Source: Symmachiella macrocystis
GTDB lineage: Bacteria; Planctomycetota; Planctomycetia; Planctomycetales; Planctomycetaceae
DNA length: 64,000 nt
NCBI RefSeq assembly: GCF_007860075.1
Contig: NZ_SJPP01000001.1
Coordinates: 3,755,490-3,819,489, forward strand
Direction: 5' to 3'
The position numbers and the translations under genes were made by a program. Below are positions 37,338-45,979 of the stretch, piece by piece. The notes beneath the pieces were generated by a model. That model saw only the letters and a program-made list of their open reading frames with translations. It did no database searches and had not been told where the DNA came from. Every line of letters begins with the position of its first letter. Position 1 is the first letter of the stretch.

Positions 37338-38291
37338 TTACGGTCGTAGCTCGGCCGGTGCAAAATTGGTGATGTTGTCGCGGTCATTTACGTCAATATG
37401 TCCGGCAGTGCCGTCGTGAGCGGTGTCGTCGATTTCGTAAGACCCACCGGCTCCGTAACTGGTGTCAAATCCCGGCGAGATGATTTGAAAGGTCTTCTCC
37501 TTGTAGTAACTGCGTGCCGAATCCCCCTGCTTATACGCGCGGGGCAACAACACGGCGGGCAGAGGCGGCGACAAGGCGGCGAACTCATTATCATCGTGAG
37601 CGCGGTAGTTGTCATTGTGGATGTAGTAGTAGGGTGTTGTTTGTCCAGCCAACGTATCCACGTATTCGGGAATCCCCAGCACGCCCAATCCATCCAAGCC
37701 CTCGTCAGCACTGGCGTTTTGGTTGTCCTGAACTCGCGAAGCGGAAAACTCTAGGAATGGTCCCTCGCGGGATTCACCTGTTCCCAAAAACGGTGCGGCG
37801 GGATTTTTAGAAAAACCAAGTAGTCGCGGCGGACTCGAGCCTGGTTCAATCACCCCACCCAGGAAGAACATCAAACATTCAGCGCCGTTCAACACATACG
37901 GTCCCGTTCTGGCTCCGTTGTCCCAATCGACCGTGCCGGTGAAAGCAAACTGTGGCCACATCGTTTTGATCTGCGTCACGCTTTTAATGCGAATGCTGTC
38001 CCGAACCGGGTCGGCATCGGCGACAAGATAGTCGGCCAAATCTTCATAGAGCACAAACCGACTGGGGGGTTCGACGCCGTACGAAGTTTTAAAAGCAGTG
38101 ATCGAATTTTCCAGCTGCGAGATTTCCTGTCGCACTTGAGCAATACGCGCGTTTTGCATAACGCCCATCACCACCGGCACCAAGAGTCCGACGAGGATGG
38201 CGATGATCACAATCACAATCAACAATTCAATAAGCGTAAAGCCGCGGCGAGCCTGTTGCGGCGAATTCCGTCGGCGAAGGGGATAGTGCAT
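37338..38291 (-). CDS. gspG: GspG-like pseudopilin, first copy
   Basis: A 317-residue protein with the prepilin leader [20 protein letters not shown], then VPVVMGVMQNARIAQVRQEI. The downstream helix and SITAFKTSYGVEPPSRFVLY follow the GspG plan (alpha1, then a W/P-rich turn), but the chain is about twice the normal length. DTSYGAGGSYEIDDTAHDG near the C-terminus could be the calcium loop of GspG. It is the first pseudopilin after gspF. Confidence 0.82.
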   Translation of the reverse strand: MHYPLRRRNSPQQARRGFTLIELLIVIVIIAILVGLLVPVVMGVMQNARIAQVRQEISQLENSITAFKTSYGVEPPSRFVLYEDLADYLVADADPVRDSIRIKSVTQIKTMWPQFAFTGTVDWDNGARTGPYVLNGAECLMFFLGGVIEPGSSPPRLLGFSKNPAAPFLGTGESREGPFLEFSASRVQDNQNASADEGLDGLGVLGIPEYVDTLAGQTTPYYYIHNDNYRAHDDNEFAALSPPLPAVLLPRAYKQGDSARSYYKEKTFQIISPGFDTSYGAGGSYEIDDTAHDGTAGHIDVNDRDNITNFAPAELRP

Positions 38292-38507
38292 GACGTTCTG
38301 GCTCCAAGCTAGTGCTGGATAAGGCTGATGTGTTCAGAAAATCGCGGTTCAAAAAATTGCCGCCACTCCCGGTCGGGCTACGAAAACCTCGCCGTGATTT
38401 GGGTGAGGAGTCTCCGCCGTAGCCGCGAGGGGATGAGCAGGCCCGCTGGATAAACATTCAATTGTTGAGGTGATAAAGTTTCGCGTCCGTGCCGCCGACA
38501 TGAAGAA

Positions 38508-39752
38508 TCATGCCAGGTCGTTCAGCAGTTTGATTAACGGCATGAACAAGGCGATGACAATAAATCCGACGATGAAACCAAGCACGACGACCATTAACGG
38601 TTCGAGCAAACTGATCATGCCGTCGACCAAAATCTTGACTTCCTCATCGTAGGTGTCGGCGATCTTGTAGAGCATGACGTCCAACGCACCGGTTTCCTCA
38701 CCGACGTCGACCATATTCACCACCATGTCGTCGACAATGCGGGCCTCCTTGAGCGGCACCGCCATCGATTCCCCTTCGCGAATCGCCACATAGATGTTTT
38801 GAAACGCTTTGACGAACACTGCATTGCCCGAAGTATCGCGGGCAATGATCAAGGCTTCGAGAATCGGCACCCCGGAAGCAATCAACGTTCCCAAAGTCCG
38901 GCAGGTCCGTCCGGTGGTGGACTTGGAAACGATTTTGCCTAAGACGGGAATCTTCAACAGCATGTAGTCCAAGATATACTCGCCCGTCTTGTTTTTTCTG
39001 ATGATTTTATTCATCAGCCAAAGCGCGAATGGAACCGCAGGGAACAGATAAAAATAGTTCACCACGAATTCGCTCATGGTGATCAACATAATGGTGATGC
39101 CGGGGAGTTCTGTATCGAAGTCTTCAAAGATTTTTGCGAACTTCGGAATGATCCAATACATGATGAAGCCGACGATCAACGTGGCGACTAAAATCACCAT
39201 CACCGGATAAATCATGGCCCCTTGGACAGTCCGCTTCAGGCTTTGAGCGCGTTCCTTAAAGTCGGCCAAGCGTTGCAAAATGATTTCCAAGGCACCCGAG
39301 GCTTCACCCGCCTTGACCATGTTGACGTACAGGTTGTCGAAGGCTTTGGGGTTTTTGGACATCGCTTCGGATAGCGTGTTTCCCGACTCGACATCCTCAA
39401 TCACGTTCATCAACGTGTTTTTCAAGACACCCGGTTTGGACTGCCCTTCCAAAATTCTCAAGCTCCGCAAAATCGGCAAGCCGGCATCTTGCAGTGTCGA
39501 GAGTTGACGGGTGAAGGTGCAAAGTTTTTTGGGTTTGATTTTACCAAGTGTGAAGGCACGCTTCTTGCCGTCACCACGCCGTTTGGTCGCCGTTTTGGTC
39601 GCTTTTTTACGGCCCGTTTCTGTGATTTTGGTGACGAGTAGACCTTTTTCCCGGATCAGGCTCTGCGCTTCAGCCTCCGAGGGAGCATCAATGGTGTCCG
39701 TGACTTCGGCACCCGTCTTATGGTCCATCGCCTCAAACTGAAATTTTGGCAT
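38508..39752 (-). CDS. gspF: type II secretion / pilus inner-membrane platform protein GspF
   Basis: A 414-residue membrane protein with two T2SSF domains (about residues 75-200 and 280-405). Signatures include FTRQLSTLQDAGLPILRSLR, LKRTVQGAMIYPVMVILVAT and RTLGTLIASGVPILEALI. It has three hydrophobic helices and interacts with the GspE ATPase to drive pseudopilus assembly. The N-terminal MPKFQFEAMDHKTG is the usual PilC/GspF start, fixed at 39752; the frame opens at 39782. A Lys-rich linker (about 55-75) is longer than usual. Confidence 0.94.
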   Translation of the reverse strand: MPKFQFEAMDHKTGAEVTDTIDAPSEAEAQSLIREKGLLVTKITETGRKKATKTATKRRGDGKKRAFTLGKIKPKKLCTFTRQLSTLQDAGLPILRSLRILEGQSKPGVLKNTLMNVIEDVESGNTLSEAMSKNPKAFDNLYVNMVKAGEASGALEIILQRLADFKERAQSLKRTVQGAMIYPVMVILVATLIVGFIMYWIIPKFAKIFEDFDTELPGITIMLITMSEFVVNYFYLFPAVPFALWLMNKIIRKNKTGEYILDYMLLKIPVLGKIVSKSTTGRTCRTLGTLIASGVPILEALIIARDTSGNAVFVKAFQNIYVAIREGESMAVPLKEARIVDDMVVNMVDVGEETGALDVMLYKIADTYDEEVKILVDGMISLLEPLMVVVLGFIVGFIVIALFMPLIKLLNDLA

Positions 39753-39915
39753 CAGAAGTTTCCCCACTCTGTCTTGAGACAAGCGGCTTGAACACGAAAA
39801 TAGTCATTCGGTCCGCCGCGCCGTACGCCGGACTACTCGCCAAAAACGCCCCATCTCGGATGCCCTTCAAACAGGCAGTCAAGCCGCCCAGGTCACCCTG
39901 ATTCAGCGGGCCGCA

Positions 39916-41628
39916 TTAATCCAGATTCTCCATCACGGTTTCACGCACGACTTCATCAATCGTGGTGAGCCCGTCAAAAATCAATTTCAAACCCGCTTCA
40001 CGCAAGGTTGTCATGCCTTGGCTACGGGCCAGTATTCGCAAATCATCGATCGAGGCATCCGCCACGATCAAATCCCGCATATCGTCGTTGATGTCCATCA
40101 ATTCATACAGACCCACGCGGCCCTTGTAGCCGGTGTTGTTACAACGAGCGCAGCCTTTGCCGTAATAAAAGTTGTACTTCCGCGCCGTCTCGATCGGGAT
40201 CTGCAATTCCATCAGCAATTCATCGCTCGGCTCGAATTGCGTGCGACATTCGGTACAAATCCGCCGCACGAGTCGCTGAGCGAGCACAGCTTCGACGGTA
40301 GCCGTGATCAAGAACGGAGGAACCCCCATGTCGCGAAGACGCGTGATGGCGGTCGGCGCATCGTTGGTGTGTAAAGTGCTAAAGACCAAGTGTCCGGTCA
40401 GCGCGCTTTGTACGGCGATTTCACCCGTCTCGTAGTCGCGAATTTCGCCAACGAGAATCAAGTCGGGGTCATGCCGTAAAATCGCCCGCAGCACGGTGGC
40501 GAACGTCACATCGATGTCCGGATTAATTGGAATCTGAACCAGACCGTCGATGTCGTATTCAATCGGATCTTCGGTCGTGATGATCTTGGTGCCGATGTCG
40601 TTGAGTTCATTAAGTGCCGAGTACAGCGTCGTTGTTTTGCCGCTTCCCGTGGGACCGGTTACCAAACAAATCCCGTTTGGCCGCCGAATCACTTCACGGA
40701 ATTTTGTGAGAATCCCCGCGTCCATACCGATCTTGTTGAGGTCCAACTGCACAACGGTCCGGTCCAAGACCCGCATGACGACCGACTCGCCGAACATCGT
40801 CGGCAAGACACTCACCCGCAGGTCGACCGAGTTTCCGCCCACGTTCAATTCAATCCGGCCATCCTGCGGCATCCGCCGTTCGGTGATGTCCAACTCAGCC
40901 ATGACCTTAATCCGCGAAACAATCGCGCTGGCCAAGTGCCGCGGTGGCGGGACCATTTCGTACAACACGCCGTCGGCCCGCACACGCACTTTGAATTCGT
41001 CTTCAAAAGGTTCAAAATGGATGTCGCTGGCTTGGTCTTTGATCGCCAGCAGCAATACCATGTTGATCAGCTTGCGGATCGGAGCCGCATCCTGCAATTC
41101 TTCGACCGATGCCAAGTCAAAGACTTGGTCGGACATCTTGGCATCGCTGAGCTCTCCCCCCTCTAACTCACCGATGACATCTTCAATGCTGTCTTGTTTG
41201 TCGGCATAATACCGATTGATTGCTTCTTCAACATGCTCGACAGAGGAGACGGCCCCGCGCACGTCGTACCCTAGAAAATTCCGCAAGTCGTCCAGCGCGC
41301 CCACATTTTGTGGATCCGCCATCGCCACCGTCAGGGTGTTGTCAACGAGCGAGATCGGCAGGATTTTGTAGATACTGGCCATCGTCTCGGGGACCAATTC
41401 CAGCACCTTAGCGGGAATGTTCGTCTCCGGCAGGTTGATGACCTGCATGCCCCACTGTTCGGCCAAGGCTTCGCTGATTTGATCTTCAGTGACCAAGCCC
41501 ATACGGACCGCGACACGGCCGATGATTTCACCCGGGCTTTGTTTTTGCTCCTCAAGGACATCCCACAATTGGTCCTCGGTGAGATACCCCAGGTCAACCA
41601 GAATCTGTCCCAGTCGTCGGGCAGCCAT
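39916..41628 (-). CDS. gspE: type II secretion ATPase GspE with MshEN-type N-domain
   Basis: A 570-residue secretion ATPase. Residues 1-150 form an MshEN-like domain starting RRLGQILVDLGYLTEDQLW and a second copy IIGRVAVRMGLVTEDQISEA; both fit the RLGxxLVxxGxL c-di-GMP-binding motif. The ATPase core has Walker A GPTGSGKTTTLYSAL, the Asp/His boxes, Walker B ILVGEIRDYETGEIA, and two CxxC pairs (CTEC, CARC) for zinc. It powers pseudopilus growth from the cytoplasm. The ATG at 41628 is preferred over 41685. It is followed by gspF after 163 bases. Confidence 0.94.
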   Translation of the reverse strand: MAARRLGQILVDLGYLTEDQLWDVLEEQKQSPGEIIGRVAVRMGLVTEDQISEALAEQWGMQVINLPETNIPAKVLELVPETMASIYKILPISLVDNTLTVAMADPQNVGALDDLRNFLGYDVRGAVSSVEHVEEAINRYYADKQDSIEDVIGELEGGELSDAKMSDQVFDLASVEELQDAAPIRKLINMVLLLAIKDQASDIHFEPFEDEFKVRVRADGVLYEMVPPPRHLASAIVSRIKVMAELDITERRMPQDGRIELNVGGNSVDLRVSVLPTMFGESVVMRVLDRTVVQLDLNKIGMDAGILTKFREVIRRPNGICLVTGPTGSGKTTTLYSALNELNDIGTKIITTEDPIEYDIDGLVQIPINPDIDVTFATVLRAILRHDPDLILVGEIRDYETGEIAVQSALTGHLVFSTLHTNDAPTAITRLRDMGVPPFLITATVEAVLAQRLVRRICTECRTQFEPSDELLMELQIPIETARKYNFYYGKGCARCNNTGYKGRVGLYELMDINDDMRDLIVADASIDDLRILARSQGMTTLREAGLKLIFDGLTTIDEVVRETVMENLD

Positions 41629-41724
41629 TGTCAATCTTTCGTTAGAGTCATACGTGCGGTTAATCCCACACGATCCAAGGCACAACCGGGAACACCAAAA
41701 GTGTTCAAGTCCGGCGAGAATACG

Positions 41725-42840
41725 CTACTCAAAATCGAATTCGTCCTCTTCCTCGTCTTCAGAGAGCAATCCCTTCTTGGCCATGGCAATTTTGGCTTTG
41801 ATTTCGCCCGGTTGATTCGAGCGATTCACCACATCGTGCTCTTCGACCATCCCCTTTTTCCACAGGTCGAACAAATTGTCGTCGAGCAGTTGCATGCCGT
41901 ACTTTTTACCGGTCTGAATACTCGATGGCACGCGATAGGTTTTGTTTTCGCGAATCAAGTTGGCGATCGCCGGTGTGACCACCAACATCTCGTAGGCCGC
42001 CACCAATCCCTTGGGCTTGCGCGGCAATAGGGCCTGGCTCAAAATCCCGATAATGGCCACTGACAACTGTGTGCGAATCTGTTCTTGTTGGCTTGTGGGG
42101 AATACGTCGATGATCCGGTTGATCGTCCCCTCCGCCCCGGTCGTGTGCAGCGTGCCAAACACCACGTGCCCGGTTTCAGCAGCCGTAATGGCTGCTTGAA
42201 TTGTATCTAAGTCCCGCATTTCGCCGACGAGCATCACGTCGGGATCCATCCGCAATGCGCGCCGCAAAGCTTCAGGAAAGTCCGGTACGTCGACGCCGAT
42301 TTCCCGCTGATTGATCGTGCTTTTCTTGTGCTCGTGGTAATACTCGATCGGGTCTTCCATCGTAATGATGTGATGGTCGACGGTGTCATTCAGGTAGTTG
42401 ATCATGCTGGCCAAACTGGTCGTCTTGCCGCTTCCCGTCGGGCCGGTCACTAAGAACAACCCCCGCGGACGCATGATCAGATCCCGCACAATCGGCGGCA
42501 GACCCAATTGTTCAAACGTTAAAAACTCGTTCGGAATCCGCCGCAACACCATGCCGATGTTGCCACGTTGCTTGAAGACCGCAACACGGAATCGAGCCAG
42601 CTTGCCGAAGGCAAAACCGAAGTCCGTCCCCCCGACCTCTTGCAGTTCCTGCTGATTCCGCTCCGGCGTCACGCTTTTCATCAGCGACATGCAATCGTCC
42701 GCCTCCAACACTTTCGTGTCCAGACGCACCATCCGTCCACCCATCCGCAACACCGGCGGCTGGCCGACCGTGATATGCAAATCACTCGCCTTTTGATTAA
42801 CGACCGTTTGCAGCAACTTATCAATTTGAATCGTCGCCAT
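41725..42840 (-). CDS. pilT: pilus retraction ATPase PilT
   Basis: A 371-residue hexameric ATPase. It starts MATIQIDKLLQTVVNQKASDLHI, with GAGGAG about eleven bases before the ATG at 42840. Walker A is GPTGSGKTTSLASMI, the Asp box MEDPIEYYHEHKKS, Walker B VMLVGEMRDLDTIQAA, the His box TLHTTGAEGTINRIID and the AIxNLIRE retraction motif AIANLIRENK. PilT retracts type IV pili; its presence beside GspE genes suggests the machine can retract or that pili and secretion share parts. The C-terminus is strongly acidic (EDEEEDEFDFE). Confidence 0.95.
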   Translation of the reverse strand: MATIQIDKLLQTVVNQKASDLHITVGQPPVLRMGGRMVRLDTKVLEADDCMSLMKSVTPERNQQELQEVGGTDFGFAFGKLARFRVAVFKQRGNIGMVLRRIPNEFLTFEQLGLPPIVRDLIMRPRGLFLVTGPTGSGKTTSLASMINYLNDTVDHHIITMEDPIEYYHEHKKSTINQREIGVDVPDFPEALRRALRMDPDVMLVGEMRDLDTIQAAITAAETGHVVFGTLHTTGAEGTINRIIDVFPTSQQEQIRTQLSVAIIGILSQALLPRKPKGLVAAYEMLVVTPAIANLIRENKTYRVPSSIQTGKKYGMQLLDDNLFDLWKKGMVEEHDVVNRSNQPGEIKAKIAMAKKGLLSEDEEEDEFDFE

Positions 42841-43499
42841 GTGGCGATTGCTCCTCAACTCGCTAAAACGCTTGAATGCGAAAATTAATCCAGTCGATGC
42901 AGCCACCAACCGGCGCGGGCAATGCCCCACAACTTCAGAGGGTCATCTTTTCTGCCCGTCCCCGCAATTCATTCTATCAATCCTCTCTTGTCGTTTCCGT
43001 CAAAATTGCTGCCTAGAAAATCGCTCCCTCGAAACTCGAGGAACGATAGTCAACAAACTGCCTAAGCCGATCCATGGTGTCATTTTTATATCTGAATAAA
43101 TTGGTCGTTACGTCCGCCTCTGCTTTCGGACAGGTTTTGAACTTTAAGCAGAAATTTCGCCTCACTCAAGGAATCCCTCGAATTGCTGGCTTTTCTATCC
43201 TAAAACGCCAAATCGCTAAATCAGTGGATTTGCGACGGACTAACTCAATTGCAAGCGAACCTCCGCACATTGACGCTCTCTGGCTCGTCCGACACGCGAT
43301 GCAGCATTTTTCACCACTTCTCCCCGGTATCGCCTGCGTTCGCGAGCCACGCCTGGCTTGCAGGGTCCCTCTATCCGACTCCAAAGTTCTCTTCGAGTCC
43401 CAGACTGTTTGTGATTCAGCCAGAAATTCGATTCCGCGTTGTTTCCCCAGCCGCAGCGACCTGCTTAACACAGGTTTTGCAGCTCGGCGCCGCTGGAGA
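42841..43499. other. 659-base intergenic region within the secretion block
   Basis: No convincing gene is seen between the second ATPase and pilT. A six-base inverted repeat around 43027-43041 (CCTCGA-AAC-TCGAGG) is the clearest structure. The length suggests pilT has its own promoter, but I cannot pick a -35/-10 pair with confidence. A 169-codon plus-strand ORF at 43074-43583 runs into the 3' end of the ATPase gene and is probably spurious. Confidence 0.5.
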
Positions 43500-45179
43500 T
43501 TAATGGCCACCCGAATGGAGGCGGAAAACTTCATTCAGCGTCGTAAGTCCTTCCACAGCCTTCTTTGTCGCGTCTTGCACTAACGTCTCCATGCCGAACA
43601 GGCGTGCCTGGCGGCGGATGTTTTGCGTCGGTTCGCGGCGGAAGGTCATGTCTCGCAAAACAGAATTCATGAACATCAATTCAAACACGCCCAACCGGCC
43701 TCGGTAGCCAGTGTGTTGACAGTGTGAACACCCTTTCCCCTTCATCCAGTTGGCGTTTGCCGCCTCTTCGGGGGTAATTCCTAGGTGTTGCAATTCGCCC
43801 GGATCCGGCTCGTAGGGGACTTTGCATTTCACGCAATTGACCCGCACCAAACGTTGAGCCATAACCGCCATTAAGCTCGATGCGACCAAGAATGGTTGCA
43901 CTCCCATGTCGATTAGCCGTGTCACGGATCCAGGCGCATCGTTCGTATGTAGCGTACTGAATACCAAGTGTCCAGTCAGTGAAGCCTGGATTGCCATGTC
44001 AGCAGTCTCTGTATCGCGGATTTCTCCCACGAGGATCACATTCGGGGCTTGCCGCAACATGGCGCGAATAATGCGACCGAAATCGAGGCCGATTTTGCTC
44101 TTCACCTCGACCTGATTGATCCCCGGCAGATAATATTCGACCGGGTCCTCAGCGGTGATGATCTTGCGGTCTGGTCGGTTTAGTTCACCTAATGCACTGT
44201 ACAAGGTGGTGGTTTTCCCACTTCCCGTGGGACCGGTGACCAGGAAAATTCCGTTGGGGCGACGGATGATATTTTGAAAACGACGGTAGTTGTCTTCGCC
44301 AAACCCCAGATTCCGGATGCCGACCTTAATGTTGTCTCGGTCTAGGATCCGCATCACGATGGCTTGGCCATGGTTGGAGGGCAAAATGCTGACCCGCAGG
44401 TCGAAATCTCGCCCGGCGACACGCGTCTTGATCCGCCCGTCCTGGCAACGCCGCTTTTCGGAGATGTCCATCGTCGCCATGATTTTAATACGGGAAATCA
44501 ACGGACCGAGCAGGCGGCGGGGTGGGCTGTCCCGTTCCACCAGTACTCCGTCGATCCGGTAGCGAATGCGGATGCGGTCATCGAACGGCTCGATATGGAT
44601 GTCGCTGGCCCGCATGCTGACCGCTTCGTGGATGATCAGGTTGGCCAGTTTGATGATCGGGGCTTCTGAGTCCTCGTCGGAGTCGATGCCGTCGCCGTAG
44701 TCCGTTTCGGTGAAATCGATCGCCGTTTCGGTGAATTCCGCGAGCATGGAGTCGACCGACTCTGTTTCGCTTTGGCCGTAGTGACGGTTGATGGCCGCCT
44801 GGATCGCCTCTTTCGAGGCCAGGACCACGTCGACATCCCGGTCGAGGATGAAGCGCAGTTTGTCCAACACCTCATAGGCCATCGGGTCGTGGATGGCGAC
44901 AATTAGCGCTTCTGATTCCAGTGCGAGGGGAATCACGGTGTTTTCCCGGGCGACCGATTCAGGGACCAGTTCGATCACCTGCATGGGAATTTGCCGGCCC
45001 TCGATGTCCACCCACTCATAACCATGTTCTGATGCTTGGGCCTGACCGATGTCTTCAGCGGTCACATACCCCAACGAGACCAATGCCTCGTCGGCGCTAA
45101 TTCCCATACTGGCCGCCATGCCCTGCGCCTCGGCAAGCTGGTCCGCTGAGATTTTGCCCGAATCGACTAACTGTTGCAT
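43500..45179 (-). CDS. second GspE/PilB-family ATPase
   Basis: A 559-residue ATPase paralogous to the gspE product. Its N-domain (MQQLVDSGKISADQLAEAQG...) has lost the RLGxxLV motif seen in the other copy. The core is complete: ASDIHIEPFDDRIRIRYRID, Walker A GPTGSGKTTTLYSAL, Walker B VILVGEIRDTETADMA, and CVKC/CSHC zinc pairs. It would drive pilus or pseudopilus extension, perhaps for a different filament. GGGAG six bases before the ATG at 45179 fixes the start; the frame opens at 45254. It is the first gene of the minus-strand secretion block. Confidence 0.92.
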   Translation of the reverse strand: MQQLVDSGKISADQLAEAQGMAASMGISADEALVSLGYVTAEDIGQAQASEHGYEWVDIEGRQIPMQVIELVPESVARENTVIPLALESEALIVAIHDPMAYEVLDKLRFILDRDVDVVLASKEAIQAAINRHYGQSETESVDSMLAEFTETAIDFTETDYGDGIDSDEDSEAPIIKLANLIIHEAVSMRASDIHIEPFDDRIRIRYRIDGVLVERDSPPRRLLGPLISRIKIMATMDISEKRRCQDGRIKTRVAGRDFDLRVSILPSNHGQAIVMRILDRDNIKVGIRNLGFGEDNYRRFQNIIRRPNGIFLVTGPTGSGKTTTLYSALGELNRPDRKIITAEDPVEYYLPGINQVEVKSKIGLDFGRIIRAMLRQAPNVILVGEIRDTETADMAIQASLTGHLVFSTLHTNDAPGSVTRLIDMGVQPFLVASSLMAVMAQRLVRVNCVKCKVPYEPDPGELQHLGITPEEAANANWMKGKGCSHCQHTGYRGRLGVFELMFMNSVLRDMTFRREPTQNIRRQARLFGMETLVQDATKKAVEGLTTLNEVFRLHSGGH

Positions 45180-45844
45180 TGATTCTCCCGCCACGGCCAA
45201 AAACCGGTCCCCCCTTCGCTGGCCAGCAGGTGCGAAACATGCATCGCTTGGCACGGTCTTAAGGAGACCAACAAACTCTTAAACGAAAACCTGCAACGGG
45301 ATGTCACCCACTCAAGAGACCTGCCGGTGGCGGGCCTTTGGGGGAAAGAGGCAACTCGTCACGGTGATTTCACGATAGTCTTGAGGAGAGGAAACGGAGC
45401 TGAGAACCAGCCGCTCTACCTTATCCTCGGATTTCATTAGGGTTGCGTCTGCGTTGGTCTTCGCCTTAGCAGTCACAACCTGCGAAATAAATTTGTCTAC
45501 ACCTACTGATTCTGATTGTACCAGAAATAGGTGTCAAGCACTCCTTTGGCGATAATTGACATTCTGCAAATCTTGTTATAAACGCGATTTGTGGATTTTG
45601 GGCGAAGGTTGCCGCCGCCACAGGCTTGCCAGCCCCTGATCGGTCTCTATAATGAACGCCGCTTTCGCCCTCCGTCCAGCGAGACAACGCCTCGGCAATG
45701 TCAACGCTTGGTGAGGACGACAAACGGCTCCATCAGCTTGTGATCAGCTCACGGCAGTCACAGTTTCGCTGCGACCTAGGCTCGACGAAAGCGGATGGAG
45801 AGACGCGACTGAAAGACGCGGTTGAAAGACGAAGAAGAGAACAA
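45180..45844. other. 665-base intergenic region between the secretion block and tRNA-Ala
   Basis: Holds the promoter described at 45627-45654 and a weaker plus-strand pair, TTGACA at 45556-45561 with TATAAA at 45577-45582 (15-base spacer). No gene is convincing; the ORF at 45698-45937 overlaps the tRNA and is spurious. The minus-strand promoter of the secretion block must lie here but is not obvious. Confidence 0.5.
45627..45654 (+). promoter_or_regulatory. sigma70-type promoter, probably for tRNA-Ala
   Basis: TTGCCA at 45627-45632 and a perfect TATAAT at 45649-45654, with a 16-base spacer. Transcription would start near 45661 and give a leader of about 180 bases before the tRNA. Confidence 0.55.
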
Positions 45845-45917
45845 GGGGCGGTAGCTCAGCTGGGAGAGCGCTGCGTTCGCAATGCAGAGGTCGGGGGTTC
45901 GAGTCCCCTCCGCTCCA
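45845..45917 (+). tRNA. tRNA-Ala (anticodon CGC)
   Basis: A 73-base cloverleaf. The acceptor stem GGGGCGG pairs with CCGCTCC (one G-U), then GCTC/GAGC D-stem, CTGCG/TGCAG anticodon stem with loop TTCGCAA (anticodon CGC, reading GCG), and a T arm with loop TTCGAGT. The discriminator base is A and CCA is not encoded. The only RNA gene found. Confidence 0.95.
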
Positions 45918-45979
45918 CTTCTCTGTTTTCTCTTTAGTTTTACCATTGCGACGTATCCGCTTAGGAAAGGTATTCCTTC

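Noticed and set aside
43074-43583. 169-codon plus-strand ORF in the gap between pilT and the second ATPase
   Set aside because: It runs into the 3' end of the ATPase gene on the other strand; low-quality translation with no motif.
45556-45582. TTGACA-15-TATAAA promoter-like pair
   Set aside because: The -35 is perfect, but the spacer is two bases short and a better promoter for the tRNA lies closer at 45627-45654.
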